Below are positions 38,106 through 50,860 of a DNA stretch of 64,000 bases, piece by piece. Source of the DNA: Bagarius yarrelli (Eukaryota; Chordata; Actinopteri; Siluriformes; Sisoridae); NCBI GenBank assembly GCA_005784505.1, contig VCAZ01000030.1:933501-997500 (forward strand), read 5' to 3'. The translations under genes were made by a program, and so were the position numbers. A model generated the notes under the pieces. That model did not search any database and was not told the origin of the DNA. It saw nothing but the letters and a program-made list of their open reading frames with translations. How positions within the stretch are numbered: position 1 is the first letter of the stretch; every line of letters starts with the position of its first letter.

Positions 38106-40854
38106 TCAGGTATTGTTATAGTTAGAGTAGTATACAGCAGTACTCGCATCAGACAGTACAGTAGAGATGAGGTCAGACCCCTGCACTGGTGCATGAGGAA
38201 GCCCATAGGACAGGTACTGCTCAAATTCACCACAAGCCATTTCACTAAGCATCTCAGGAGCATGTCGGCATGTCTCCGCGTGTGTATGGGAGAGTTGGTC
38301 AGCAGGAGCGTCTTGTGAAGGTGATTGCTGCTCTAGGGGGCGTTTTAGCTGAGAGGCAGGATTGTAAAAAACACCTAAAGTAGACGAGCAACCCATGTAT
38401 GCATTAGGTGGGGCATGATTGGAAGCAGGTGACAAACTCCTATTGAAAAGTGACTGAGCTATTGAATGCGTGTGATGAGGATTGATATTGTGGCTGATAT
38501 TGTGATGTGTGCTGCCATTTGCATTACCGAGTTCCTGGGGGTGTGAGCTGCTCATCACATTGACTTGGGTGTTACTGTGAGTGTGTACTAAATGTATGTT
38601 GGAAGGAGTTTGTGTGTGGACCTGTGAGTGCGTCGTGGCATTAGAGTGGTTGTCATTTCGTACTCTGCTTTCAGCTTGTGTATTAACCAGAGGGTGCTGG
38701 TGCCCTAGCGGTGCATACTCTTGTTGGTGATTGTAACTGTAGGCCATGTGAGGGCTATCCTCCTGAGAATGGCTAGTAAAGAACACACTTTCTGTTCCCA
38801 TTGCATCCATCGGTGAGGAGTCAGGAGTAGGAAGGCTGTAGTGCTCAAACAAACCCTGGGTATCGCAGTACTGAGAGAAACTAGCCTGTGGCAAACCCCC
38901 AGGGACGAGGGAGTAGCCCACCTCAATGTTCTCTATGCTGAGAGCACCTTGGGGCTCACTTGCCCCGGGTATCAGGAAGCCAGAGTCTAGGCGTTTAATT
39001 CTCTTCACCTGTTTGCGTCGACGTGGCCGGTACTTATAGTTTGGATGATCCTGCATGTGCTGCACACGCAGTCGTTCTGCCTCTTCCACAAATGGTCGCT
39101 TATCCAACATGGACAGTGCTTTCCATGACTTACCTAACAAAATACACAATTACAGTTAGTTAATCTAGTTCAAATAAACTACACATGGACAATTGTATGA
39201 AGTTATTAGATAAGATTTTGGGCTTGGTGTGCATTGAATGGAAACATGCCAAGCAAGGTTTCTGTGATGTTTTATACTGACCAGCAAAATCATACTGCTA
39301 TGCACAATACTAATAAAAATCATAGACATTTAAATAAAAATGAACAGATTATAGCCACACATTATTATTAAGGGGGACCAACGAACACAAAATTGCATTT
39401 AATGAAGTTAAAGGTAAATTATAACAATCAATGCATTTCTTTAAAAAGGATTTTAAAAAACACCATTTTAGGATGTTTTCAATATTTTTAAAAAATAAAA
39501 TATAATATATAAAGCTTGTAATCATTTTTTGCCTAAACTACAGAGATAATGTTGTAGAGAAATATTTTTATTATTTAGGCAACTATTTCGTCAGGTCTTA
39601 AGGTGTCTATTGCAAAGACCTCACATGCAGGTTAAGTGCCTCAAGGGCATAATGGCTGTAGCAGGCTGTTATCAGTTATAATTAAACCAATGACCTTTTA
39701 ATTCCCAGCAAAGCTGTATCCCCCAGCTGTATAATTTGAGGAAGTAATCTTTTCTAACAATGCTAACAATTCTTAACAACTATATATATATATATATATG
39801 CTGTGTATAAGTTCATCACTAGCTTTTGTACGTATGTCTCATAAGTTGTGCAAAGCATCTATTTAATATTTTACTTAATTAGACCAAATTGTAAAACAAT
39901 TAACCCCTAAAAGAAAAGGTACATTAATAGCTGATGCTAATGATTCAATGAATCTATACAAACAATGTATAGAAATGTATAAATGTACTGTATGTCTGAT
40001 AAAAACAAATCATATTTTAACTGTTTAGTTCTGATCAAAACAATGAGTTACATTTAGAAAAATAAATTAAAAACTTACTGATTCATCTTTTTTTAATAAT
40101 AAAGACTCCTGAATTGTATCTGCTTATAATAAATCTAATAATTTAAGGCAAACTGTGCTGTTTATATATGATAAATATATAATTCACCAAAATAAAACTA
40201 TTTGTCTAAATAAAATCTAACGAATAAAATAAAAATAATATCAAACCAGCAGCTCGTTCTATTTAAAAACTAAAACATTACTAAAGTAATCTCTGCTAAA
40301 AAAAAGAATCCTTTTTGAATAAATAAAGTTTTTATAGCATTTGAGTAGACCGCGCAGATTAATCCCGAAATAAAAATCTTATTAGAATAATATTTTATTT
40401 AATAATTATGGCAATAACTTTTATACAAGACGTAAAGTTTGATTGAGCTGGGCAAAAAAAACTAAACTAAATAAAGAAAAGTAATACTGGGTTTAGATCA
40501 TTTTAAAATCTTGAGAAAGGTTTTATAAAACCAAACTGTAATATTGCGCATTAAGGTTGCGCCTTACTTACCGAGCATTTTGCTAAGTTCGGCGTTGTGT
40601 AGGTCGGGGTTTTGTTGTGCCAGTCTTTTGCGCTCGTCTTTGGCCCACACCATAAAAGCGTTCATCGGCCTTCGGATGCGCGCCTCGCCTTTTCCGCGCG
40701 CCGCCGCGCACGCTTCACTCTTGGCTTTGGCGTGCGCTCGGGGGCTGAGCGGTTCTGGCCACGCGCACTGAGCCGCGCCGGCCATCATGGCTGAGCTGGT
40801 CCCGCGGGCCTGGCTCGGATCGTCGCTGGCGTAGCCCGCATCAGGACTGCTCAT
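38106..40854 (-). CDS. sox17: SoxF transcription factor Sox17, 436 aa, two exons
   Basis: This is an HMG-box factor for endoderm, hemogenic endothelium and vessel development. Exon 1 is 40854-40572 (94 codons plus one base) and exon 2 is 39133-38106 (stop). The HMG box is about residues 59-138 with the classical signature RPMNAFMVWAKDERKRLAQ. The intron falls after the first base of the Gly95 codon in KMLG|KSWKA, as in all SoxF genes. The C-terminal EFEQYL (397-402) corresponds to the beta-catenin-binding motif, and the ending DASTAVYY is a Sox17 hallmark. The middle of the transactivation domain is unusually rich in His, Ser, Asn and Thr (about residues 220-310). Exon 1 is GC-rich, unlike its flanks. 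The start is chosen at the first ATG, which gives a normal N-terminus. The divergent relative sox32 lies 14 kb upstream. Confidence 0.96.
39134..40571 (-). other. sox17 intron, AT-rich, no gene
   Basis: This 1,438-base intron lies between the two sox17 exons and has consensus GT (G|GTAAGT) and AG borders. It is very AT-rich, with a short (TA)n at 39781-39799. I see no coding signal or transposon in it. Confidence 0.8.
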
Positions 40855-41389
40855 CTCGCGATAACCCGCACTCTCTAAATACTGTGGGGTCTAGAATAAC
40901 TTTTTCTGGGAAACTTTCCTGAAGCCGGATAAACTTGACGCGTAAGAGAATGAATAGAAAAGTTGGATCTGGTAAAATTGCTCGCGCTTCTGCGCTTTTA
41001 TCTCCGCTGGAGCCAAAGAAGATGCGAGTGACACGATCCGGGACACGGAAAAAAGTCGGAATAGAGCGCTGGGATGCCTTGAGCTATAAAAGCGTAGCAA
41101 CAACCAATAGAAAGGGAGGTGGGAGGGTTCACCCCGAGGAAGCTGGGACATTAGAGTGCATCAGCCAAGTGAGATTCCCTTATAACCGCTTTGCCCCTTG
41201 AGGACCTTGGGGAGTTAGAATTAACCCTCTATAAATACTCTCATTATAGGGATTTCATGTGCTTTTTATTATAGACGAATTTCCTTAGAAACGCTGGGAG
41301 GCCACAACAAACCTGGCTATAAAAAATTGACTACTTTGGGCAAAAACAAATTCTGGTCTTTTATACGCTTTTATACGTCTGTCTTTTTC

Positions 41390-41495
<106 letters not shown>

Positions 41496-41630
41496 GCGTG
41501 TGTTTGTGTGCGCGCCCACGTGCATGTCTACATTTGCAAACAGTGGTGAGTGAAAGAGTGAGAGAAAGCAAGGATACGGACTCGGAAAACAGAGTGAGAC
41601 TGATTAAACACACGTTTCCAGTGTTTGTGT

Positions 41631-41667
<37 letters not shown>

Positions 41668-42084
41668 ATTGTGTGTGTGCGTGTCAGTGTGTGTGAAACT
41701 GGCCCGGTTAACCGGCTTTGGGTCTGTTTCTGGAGGAAGTGGCGTTAGTGGGATTGCAGTACAGGTGTGTTTAACGGGAGCTTCTGCACTGACTTTTCCC
41801 AGTGTATCGTAAAAGAGGATGTGTGCTTTAAATTATTCCCACAAGCCCAAAAAATGCTTTGTATTGTCAGTAATATTCCCAGTTAAGCAGGCGAGTGACT
41901 GCCGAATAACAGATATAACTATATAACGGTTTATTTAAAAAAACCCTAAATATACAACAATAGATCTACGGCAGTGTCGAAATCTTTTAATAATAATTTA
42001 AAAGACATTTTAAGTTGGTTTTGCATTTGGACAGAAATAAAATAAATTTCCGAAAGCAGTTTTTTGTGTTACAATACTGGCAGC

Positions 42085-42268
42085 AATTTATAAAAGTGAT
42101 TAAATTGTTGGACAGCTAGAAGATCATGGGATCAATTCCCATCCCCACCAAGCTGCCACTGCTGGGTCCATGAGTAAGACCCTTAACTCTCAACTGTTCA
42201 AATAAATAAAAATTAAATAAAAGTATGTTATTTTGATAAGAACGACTGCCAAATGCTGTAAATGTACA
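42085..42268 (+). repeat. tRNA-derived SINE upstream of sox17
   Basis: It contains AAATTGTTGGACAGCTAGAA, GGGATCAATTCCCATC, CAAGCTGCCACTGCTGGGTC and AAGACCCTTAACTCTCAACT, with the tail GACTGCCAAATGCTGTAAAT. The same family lies at 45.8 and 50.6 kb. Confidence 0.75.
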
Positions 42269-45200
42269 TGTTGTTTTTACAGGCACATTTTAATATGATG
42301 ATAAATGACATAATAATGCATGAAATATTACATCCTCTGCCTTATTGATATGCTATTAAATAGGCAAATTAATTGTTTTAATTTTAAGTCGTTCTTTCAG
42401 CAAATTTAAAATTACATTATATAAATTATCTGCAAACCATAAACATAGAAATTGTGCAAAAAAATAATAATAATTTAATAATAGTGTGTACCACCATCTA
42501 ATAGAATTAAAATAAAACAAAAAAACAAAAATAATACTATGCTGAATTGATGCTCCTAGTTGTGTCAGAGATTTCATGTTTGTTAATTTCATGTTTCACT
42601 GAACAGCTTTATCTTCTGGAATAGTCTAGCAGAAGGTGTATTATGAGAAGTTAGTACACCTTATGCGCATGCTGTTCCGAGAAGAACTAGGAACCTCACC
42701 TAAACCACATCCTATTTTTCCAACAACCATATTCTGTGTGCATGCACGCGCGTGTGTGTGTGTGTGTGTCTGTCTATCATTAGAGTAAACAGTCTGTTTG
42801 AGTACTTTACCCTAATTAGAATTCTATAAATATGATGATTAGTGATTAGAGTCTTTTGGCTACAAGAAATTTCCAGACCTCAATCCTCACACTCAAGCAC
42901 ACAGCGGCACCTCATCAACTCTCCCACCAACACAAAAACTTACCCACACCCATATAGTATATTTGGACCTCCACACATCTCTATTGTCCCCCTGAGTAAG
43001 GGCACAGAGGGAGTGCTAGTACAGTATTACTGTCATCATCTATTTTACTACCAGAGACCGAATATGTTGTATGTGTGTGTGCGGTGCTAACACATATACA
43101 GCTTCCGCTTGACTCATGTAAAAAGGCAGCACTCAGGAGCCAATGCTATTGTGTAATTCCCCAGAAAGGCTCGCCTGGCGACAGTCTGTGTGTGCATGTG
43201 GGAGTGTGTGCGAGTATATGCAGGCGGGTGGGTGTGTGTGTGTATGTCTGAAGGCGGACAGTGTGTGCTCCTGCACCAAGGACAGGAAGCAGTTTGTGGG
43301 GGACAGGAAATGCACGCTGAAGCAGTAGCTGAGATAAGAATAAGAGACTGCTCCATCATACACACACACCTCACTCCACCCCAGACTCCCCTAGGCCACG
43401 CTGGTGCCATACAGACCCGCTTACCCACCCTACAACTGTTCGAAATGCTAAAAGTGTCAAAATGACCTAATATAACTGAAAGGGACAGTCAGTGAAAGTG
43501 TCAGTGATTAATAATCCAACCAGATTGTTTATCCATTAAGATAAAATCTTAAGATCATGAAACACGTACAGCTCTACCCTTTTGTTGACCCATATTTTAT
43601 ATCGGTCATCTAAGCCGCTTTTTGGCATCGGTAAACTTGTGTCATTTAAAACAATAGAATTTGGTTCGAAATAGTTCCAGTTATTAGCCTGACTAAGATT
43701 TAAGGAATCTGTATAACTTGTCTAAGAGATTCATTTGTGTATTGCATTTCTTGTAGGATTTAATTATGCTTATTATCCACTATATTAAGCAAAAAATATT
43801 GCTTAATACACAAATAATATTTTATCTTAAAAATATGATACAGCATGTTTTTGTGTTGCTTTAACTAAAAGAGTTACAAATTAGTGAACAGTAAGAGTCT
43901 AACCAAACCAAAGTTTCCTTATCTGATTTAACAAATTACACACATACAACACACAAACACACATTATGCCTTTTTTAGTTGTGGAACTGATTTGACAATC
44001 AGTGCTTTCGATGAGAATTGAATAGAAACACAATAATAAATTACATTATTTATGCATTGTGTATATAAGTTATAGATGTAAATACTAATCTTTTTTACTA
44101 TAAATGGGACAATTGAAAGATATCTAAGATGTTACATTAATTGATAGTAGATTTTAATCAACAGATAGCAAAGATTTAGCAACATATGACTTTTTGTTTC
44201 TATGCTTTACAGTGGTGCATGTGTGGATGTGTGTGGGTAAGAGAGAGGGGGGACTTTTGGTTTAGGTATGGGGTGTTTATGAACACTTGGCCATTCATAT
44301 AACCTTTCCTAAGATATTACAATAAAAGTGTGTATAATTAACTGACTGAATGGTTAATAAAATGAGCATTTATGTTATTATATTAATATTAACATTAACA
44401 AAAACGAATAATGTTATATTATCATATCAATATTAACTGTTTATTAATTAGAAAAATATCTTAACAAATTAATATGCTGCTATTAATTTTTTTGCTTTTA
44501 GATGTCATTGTTGGGTTAAAAAACTAATTGCATGTTCTTTTAAACGGCCATTTTGATTAATATTAGAAGTCTCATTACTGAACGACTGAATTACTGAAAC
44601 TGCAGACACATTTGCTAACCCTCGTAGGTACTTGTAGTGTGTCCCCTAGTAGTGAGGATTACTATCCTCCATTTACTCCCTCCTTAATGCAGTTTATGCA
44701 CTTTAAATGTCTAATTTTGTAAAGATTATCACCCATAGCTGCTGTAGTATGTTGGGGACCAGTAGCATTAGATATGGGTATTCGACTGTTCTATTATTAA
44801 AAGAACAGTAAAAAAAAAGTGACAATGTAGCTAAGTTAGCTGTAGTATGTTATGTCCAACTGAGAACTTCTACCTGGCACTTTTGGGGTGATGTTTACGT
44901 ACAATGATATTTCTTCTACATGGAATAACTCAAGTGCTAGGGTTTGGTTAGAGATATCTGACAAGATTTTATTGTTGACAGTTGTTATCTTTATGGCAGG
45001 AATGCATGGTATAGTGGAAAATTTTGAAGGTGGTGACGATGTTCAGGTAAAGTTTAAGTTCAAGGCTGAACCCGGAATCTAACATAAGTAAACATAGCTT
45101 TCTTACTTTCTTTGTCGCTTAAGCCTTGTAAGTGGAGATGTCGCATATGACCACTGGCCAGCTTTTTCATAAATAAACATATGGTAGCTTCCAAAAGGAA

Positions 45201-45767
45201 AGCACCAGGTTAATAAATGGAACAAATCTGGCATTGTTGTAGAAATCCTTCGCATTCAACTGGAAAACTTCCATCATAATAGCATCGATTGGACGTACTA
45301 AGTGAGCTGTTTGTTAGTCATATGCAACTAATGGGACTGCAACTGCTGTAAAGCCTGGGCCTGGTAGCTGATATGAAACTGGAAAACTTTTGCTGGATTT
45401 TGGGTTGCCAAAGTATTCTTTAAAGACTCAGGCAGATTAGAATCCGTATCACGGATGGTTAACGCAGATAAACACAGGAAGAAACTGTGTAATCAAAATG
45501 CAGACAAAAACTTTATGTTGGCCGAATGTTAGCTCAGTCTTTAAATACTACACCCTGTGTGACCTGGTGATAATATTTTCGGGATAGCTCTATCTATGCA
45601 TTGGAAGCAGGGTTTGGTGACTTAATCCCTACAAATAGGAGAGAGTGTGTGCCATCCTTAATAAGGTTTACATAATTTATTATGCCACAGATGGACTTCA
45701 GGCAACCCCCAATCATATCTCAAGATAAGTACACTGAACAGATTACACTTTACTGTTTAAACAAAGG

Positions 45768-45962
45768 GGAAGTGGGAGCACAGTTGTTAAGGTGTTAAAC
45801 TGGCATTTGGAGAATCGGGTTCCAATTCCCAGCACCACCAAGCTGCCACTGATGGGCCCCTAAGTAAGGCCCTTAACCCCAATTGCTTAGTTATATAAAG
45901 GAGATAAATGTAATTCGTTCTGAATAAGGACGTCTGCCAAATGTTGTAAATGTAAATGTAAG
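45768..45962 (+). repeat. tRNA-derived SINE between sox17 and sox32
   Basis: It contains GTGGGAGCACAGTTGTTAAG, GGGTTCCAATTCCCAGCACC, CTGCCACTGATGGGCCCCTA and GTAAGGCCCTTAACCCC. The tail GGACGTCTGCCAAATGTTGT is complete. Confidence 0.8.
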
Positions 45963-46562
45963 CAAAGATCTACAAATGAATGTAAATATAATATTATTTG
46001 CATTTTTCTATTAAAAAACTCACTAAATAATGGTTTTTATTTGTGTGTATATATGTCTGATCATTGTGAAAAATTGTGTAACAAAAAACAGCCAAAAAGT
46101 AATCAGTTTAACATTTTAGATCACATACCCTTTCTCTGTTAAGTTATCTCTCTTTATTAAGAATTATAAAGGTTAAAATTTACAAATTTATAAAATGTGT
46201 TAAACTCTGTAATAAAAGTTCTTTAATTCAAATAAATTGTTATTTACTGCACCAACAACCCCTAAAATTTTTAACATATATATATTATACATATATTATT
46301 TAAAAGAATTTTCTGTCACTGTTTTAGACTCTTTACTAGACACAATCAAATATATATAATTATAATGTGCCAACATTTCAAGATTTTTGTTACTATTTTG
46401 AAATGTTACCCTTTACACACAAACACTGTAATACACAACATACAATGTACTATTGGGTTTTTGTTTAAATAGGCTTGATGGTTCCAGAAATATTTTTTAA
46501 CAATCCATCAAAGATTAGGATCTTGGGCCACTTTCACCCTTTCACCTTCCTGGCCTAGACTA

Positions 46563-46712
46563 TAACACACACACACACACACATACACACACTAGTTAAC
46601 TGGTTGACACTGATTATTGCAACAATTTATCATTTTTATGAGCATTTGTGCAAAGACAGAAGAGGAATAGCCAGCATCCTGTGACAAGGCTGTGAATGAC
46701 TGAGCGAGAGAA

Positions 46713-46766
<54 letters not shown>

Positions 46767-47147
46767 AAGAGAGATAGAGAGAGATGCACACAGTAGTGTG
46801 TGAATAACATCAGTGAGAGAGAGTGAAAGATAGAGTTTGAACTTGCCCATTGTTTTTCAGCATAAAGATAGGATAGCCTATGAACATTAACCTGAGTTTG
46901 ATCTCTTAGTGTGTCACACACGCACACACACACACACACAGAATCACTAGAGACTTCTTATTGATTCGGACTGTATTGAGTTTCTTTGATTCAGAGTTAT
47001 ACAAGTTTAAATAGAAGTTAATCATCATCTTGAGCGCAAGAGTGCATGTTTGAATCGATCTCTCACACACCTTCTTTAGTGTCAGGTGTGCTGTTTCACT
47101 AGTTGTGTGTGTTAAAAGGTTAAAAATGTGAAGATAAATCACACATA

Positions 47148-47223
<76 letters not shown>

Positions 47224-47818
47224 ACACACACACTATACCAAGCTTTGATCAAGCAGATCAGATAATAACAATATTCACTAGAAACAATGACATTTTTAAT
47301 GGCAATTTCTTATGTTAGTTTTTGCTGTAAATTTAGCTGGCTAGGTCACCACTTTAGCCACTTAAATGGTTGTAGTACATTAGCTGACTACTGATTTTGT
47401 GCTAAGCTTTGTTTTCACAGACCGCAGAATTGGTAAACAAAGCTCTGGGGGGGGGGGGGGGGGGGTGGAATATTACACACACAAACACACTGCTGAAACA
47501 CACACACACAAACACAGTGACTTTAAACTTTTAACAAATAGCTCACAGGTTAAAATTTTTAGTAAAGACTTAAATCCCTACAACGTGTTATGGACAAATG
47601 TATTCCTACACCTAACCACCGTAACCGTCACACATAAAAGATGGGTATTTTGAACTTTAAACACACCATGTTTTTATGGAGCTCAGGGGCTTTTTGCGCA
47701 GGGGCATTGTCATACTGGAATAGAGGTTGGGTCTCTTAGTTTCAGTGAACAAATAATATTATGTCACAATCTACAAAGACATTCCAGACAAATGGGTGCT
47801 TCCAATATTGTGACAACA

Positions 47819-47899
<81 letters not shown>

Positions 47900-48054
47900 C
47901 ATATACATATATCATAATAATGTAATATAATATATATAATATCTAAAAACAATATAACAATATATATGTGCTACCAAAAGCCTTTATAGTAGTCATATAG
48001 AGTATTTTAGAGTGTTTTTTATAACCTGCTCTTCTGCAACAAACAATGAGGTGC

Positions 48055-48101
<47 letters not shown>

Positions 48102-48220
48102 ACACACACACACACACACACACATATTTATATTTGCGTCACAGATTTTCCTTAGTCCTGTCACTCACTTATTGAAGCTGTTTATAACCTAACCTGCTGC
48201 TTTCTGCAACAATGAGACAC

Positions 48221-48271
<51 letters not shown>

Positions 48272-48390
48272 GGTGAGGAGAGAGAAGTGTTTTGGTTCTC
48301 ACAGCTGTAGTTTTTTTATAGAGGAAATGCATAGCATAAATGTGAATGACTGCTTTCCTCCCTTCAATGCGTATATATACCACCACACAC

Positions 48391-48426
<36 letters not shown>

Positions 48427-48440
48427 ACACACACACACAA
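46563..48440. repeat. Microsatellite cluster between sox17 and sox32
   Basis: Within 1.9 kb lie (CA)n at 46,563-46,582, (GA)n at 46,704-46,784, (CA)n at 46,916-46,940 and 47,153-47,233, a run of 19 G at 47,447-47,465, (TA)n at 47,822-47,894, and (CA)n at 48,060-48,124, 48,226-48,268 and 48,382-48,440. No gene is visible. Confidence 0.95.
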
Positions 48441-48453
48441 CACATTTTTACAG

Positions 48454-48560
48454 TATAACATACACATACTACACACACAAACAAAAGAGATGTCATTTCA
48501 TGCTCCATGTATAACATACACATACTACACACACAAACAAAAGAGATGTCATTTCATGCT
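48454..48560 (+). repeat. Direct tandem duplication, 56-base period
   Basis: A 51-base block starting TATAACATACACATACTAC recurs exactly 56 bases later with no mismatch that I can see. Confidence 0.9.
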
Positions 48561-48955
48561 TTAGCCTCTTACAGCTCTAACTTCCCTGACTGGATCAGAT
48601 GAGCAGCTTCCCTTTGCTGATCCCTGTGCAGATAACCAGCCGGTCACACATACAAACATCTATCTCTCTTTTAACTGTAATATGTCAATGGTGCATATAA
48701 TTCTTTTTTATGGGCCAATGGTTGTGTATGAAAGTGTGTGGACCATGAACTCTCATGGGTTTTTTAAGAGTTCTGGCTCAGCACCATCCTAAACAGGCCT
48801 TATCACCATGCTATGTACCTATCAGATGGCCTTGTGGCCTTACAATAACCCAGGCGCTATCAGCAGAGCACAGGCTCAATCTGGCAACCTGACCCTACAA
48901 CAACAATAAATACATCACAACAGTTATTCTCTCTAACACAGGCAATTTCAAGACA

Positions 48956-49087
48956 ACATATAACCTCCTTCTGACAGTTTCTTATACAATACCTTATACA
49001 ATACTCCAGCCGGAGGACTTGATGCACATGACACATATAACCTCCTTCTGACAGTTTCTTATACAATACCGCCGGAGGACTTGATGG
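48956..49087 (+). repeat. Direct duplication, 77-base period
   Basis: ACATATAACCTCCTTCTGAC at 48,956 recurs at 49,033. Both copies continue into CTTATACAATAC and GCCGGAGGACTTGATG; the first copy has an extra TTATACAATACTCCA piece. Confidence 0.85.
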
Positions 49088-50084
49088 CCACACACCCTCA
49101 GTAGCAGTTTCCACTCTTGGCCCTTATGCACCAAGATGTGCCCTGACTTCCTGAGTCCTTTTATGATATTCTAATTCTGTAGATGCCAAAAGATGTCAAT
49201 TATTATTAGAAAAATGTTCACTAAAATACAGTTTTTGTACTGACTGGCAATTACCAAATAAAGCACCTCTTATACATGTCAGTTGTGCATAATTTGCTCC
49301 TTATTTTCATATAGCTGCATTAGCTATAACAGAGATATGTAAATCAGAAGGCCCTGACATGAAAGCCCACACTGTATGCCACTGATGATAGTGCAAATGT
49401 TTTAGTCTTATTTTGACTTTTTTAAGTGTGTTGCAGACATTAATTCCAAAATGTGTTTTTTTTATATAGCAACTTACTTATATAGCAAGTAGGATTAAGT
49501 TTGTCACTAATTTTTTTTCCTGTTAAATAAAAGTGGTCTGTTTATATTCTGCATGTGTACACAAACCTCCCTATGCCTTTAAGATGAATTTTGCTGTTTT
49601 GATCATTTAATCTGGGTTTGTGTTAATCTCATAAATAAGCCTTTCCAACCTATCCAAACTCTCTCCCTCACACACACACAAACACACACCTCTAAATAAT
49701 GCTCATGGAAAGCCTTTCTCCAAAATTAATTTGCAGCTTTGCATGTTCTACTATGCATAATCATGTAGGTCAAACAGCCACCACTGATTCTGTGTGGATT
49801 ATTTCATGTATTTTATTTCCTGAACAATGTTAATTGTTTAACTTTGGTAAGACTTGGTGTTAATTATTGATTATGTTGATGATTGCAATTTTCTGTAACC
49901 TCACTTCATTTCTTAGTACATAACAGCATAAAAAAAATAACAGCATTAAAAAACAAAAGATGCATACATAATATGGCAAAAAGTATGTGGATGTCTGGCA
50001 ACCAGCACTGTTTTAAGAGTCACCCTTTATTTCCCAAGAACAAAGGGTTTACGTTTAAACAACTTCAGTGCAGTCAATATCTGT

Positions 50085-50335
50085 ACCACATTTTCTACAC
50101 AGGGTCATGGAAAACCTGGAGACTATCTCAGGGAACTCAGGCACAAGGTCACTTTGGACAGGGTACCAACCCATTACAGGGCACAATTACACACACACTT
50201 ACACTCATTTAGTCAATGCGAACCGTATTGCCGAATTGCCTCCAACACGTCTTTAGTCTGAGAGAGGAAACAGCAGTACCCAAAGGAAACACCTGAAGTA
50301 CTCCATGTGCACAAGGCTAAAAAAAGGAAATGAAC
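50085..50335 (+). repeat. Interspersed repeat of the CACAGGGTC...CCATTACAGGGCAC type
   Basis: Segments TCTACACAGGGTCATGG, CAGGGTACCAACCCATTACA, CAGGGCACAATTACACACAC, GAGGAAACAGCAGTACCC and AAAGGAAACACC follow in order, as in a repeat family I associate with catfish and other teleosts. No coding capacity. Confidence 0.6.
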
Positions 50336-50639
50336 TCAATAGGCATACCTAATTATTTAATGGAACATCAAGTTTTGTTGTTACAATTGGGTCATTACTT
50401 ACCTGCGAATGAAAATAAAATATAAATATTAAGATAAAAGAGGAAAATAAAAAATTAAGTCTCACTTGTTTTATAGACCACCTTAATACACATGGCTCAT
50501 TCTGACAAACTAAACTGTTTTGTTACTGTTATCTGCAATATCTAAGTATGCAACTGTTCCATCCTGTCCCTTATAAAATCCTCTCTATTTTATATTACAT
50601 ATACTGCATAGAAATTTGGGACTGTTAATGATACCATGT

Positions 50640-50860
50640 AAGGGGAAGTGATAGCTCATTGGTTTAGGTGTTGGATTTCCTAACTAGAAGATCAGGTTTG
50701 ATTCCCAGCAGCACCAAGTTGCCACTGTTGGGCCCCTGATCAAGGTACTCAACATAAAGACCAAAGTTTATTTCTAAGGAGAAACGCATTCCGCATGATT
50801 AGGTTAACAACCAGATGTCTTGATAGATTGGTGGAATCCTGGGTTGGTGACAGTGAGTAG
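50640..50860 (+). repeat. tRNA-derived SINE between sox17 and sox32
   Basis: It contains AGTGATAGCTCATTGGTTTA, GGTTTGATTCCCAGCAGCAC and GTTGCCACTGTTGGGCCCCT. The tail is diverged. Confidence 0.65.

Noticed and set aside
41085..41110. TATAAAAG and CCAAT pair near sox17 as its core promoter
   Set aside because: TATAAA reads on the plus strand while sox17 is on the minus strand; it could be a chance match or an antisense start, and I cannot decide from sequence.
45130..45700. Possible degraded transposon between sox17 and sox32
   Set aside because: The texture suggests old coding sequence, but I could not recognise any transposase or polymerase motif in either strand.
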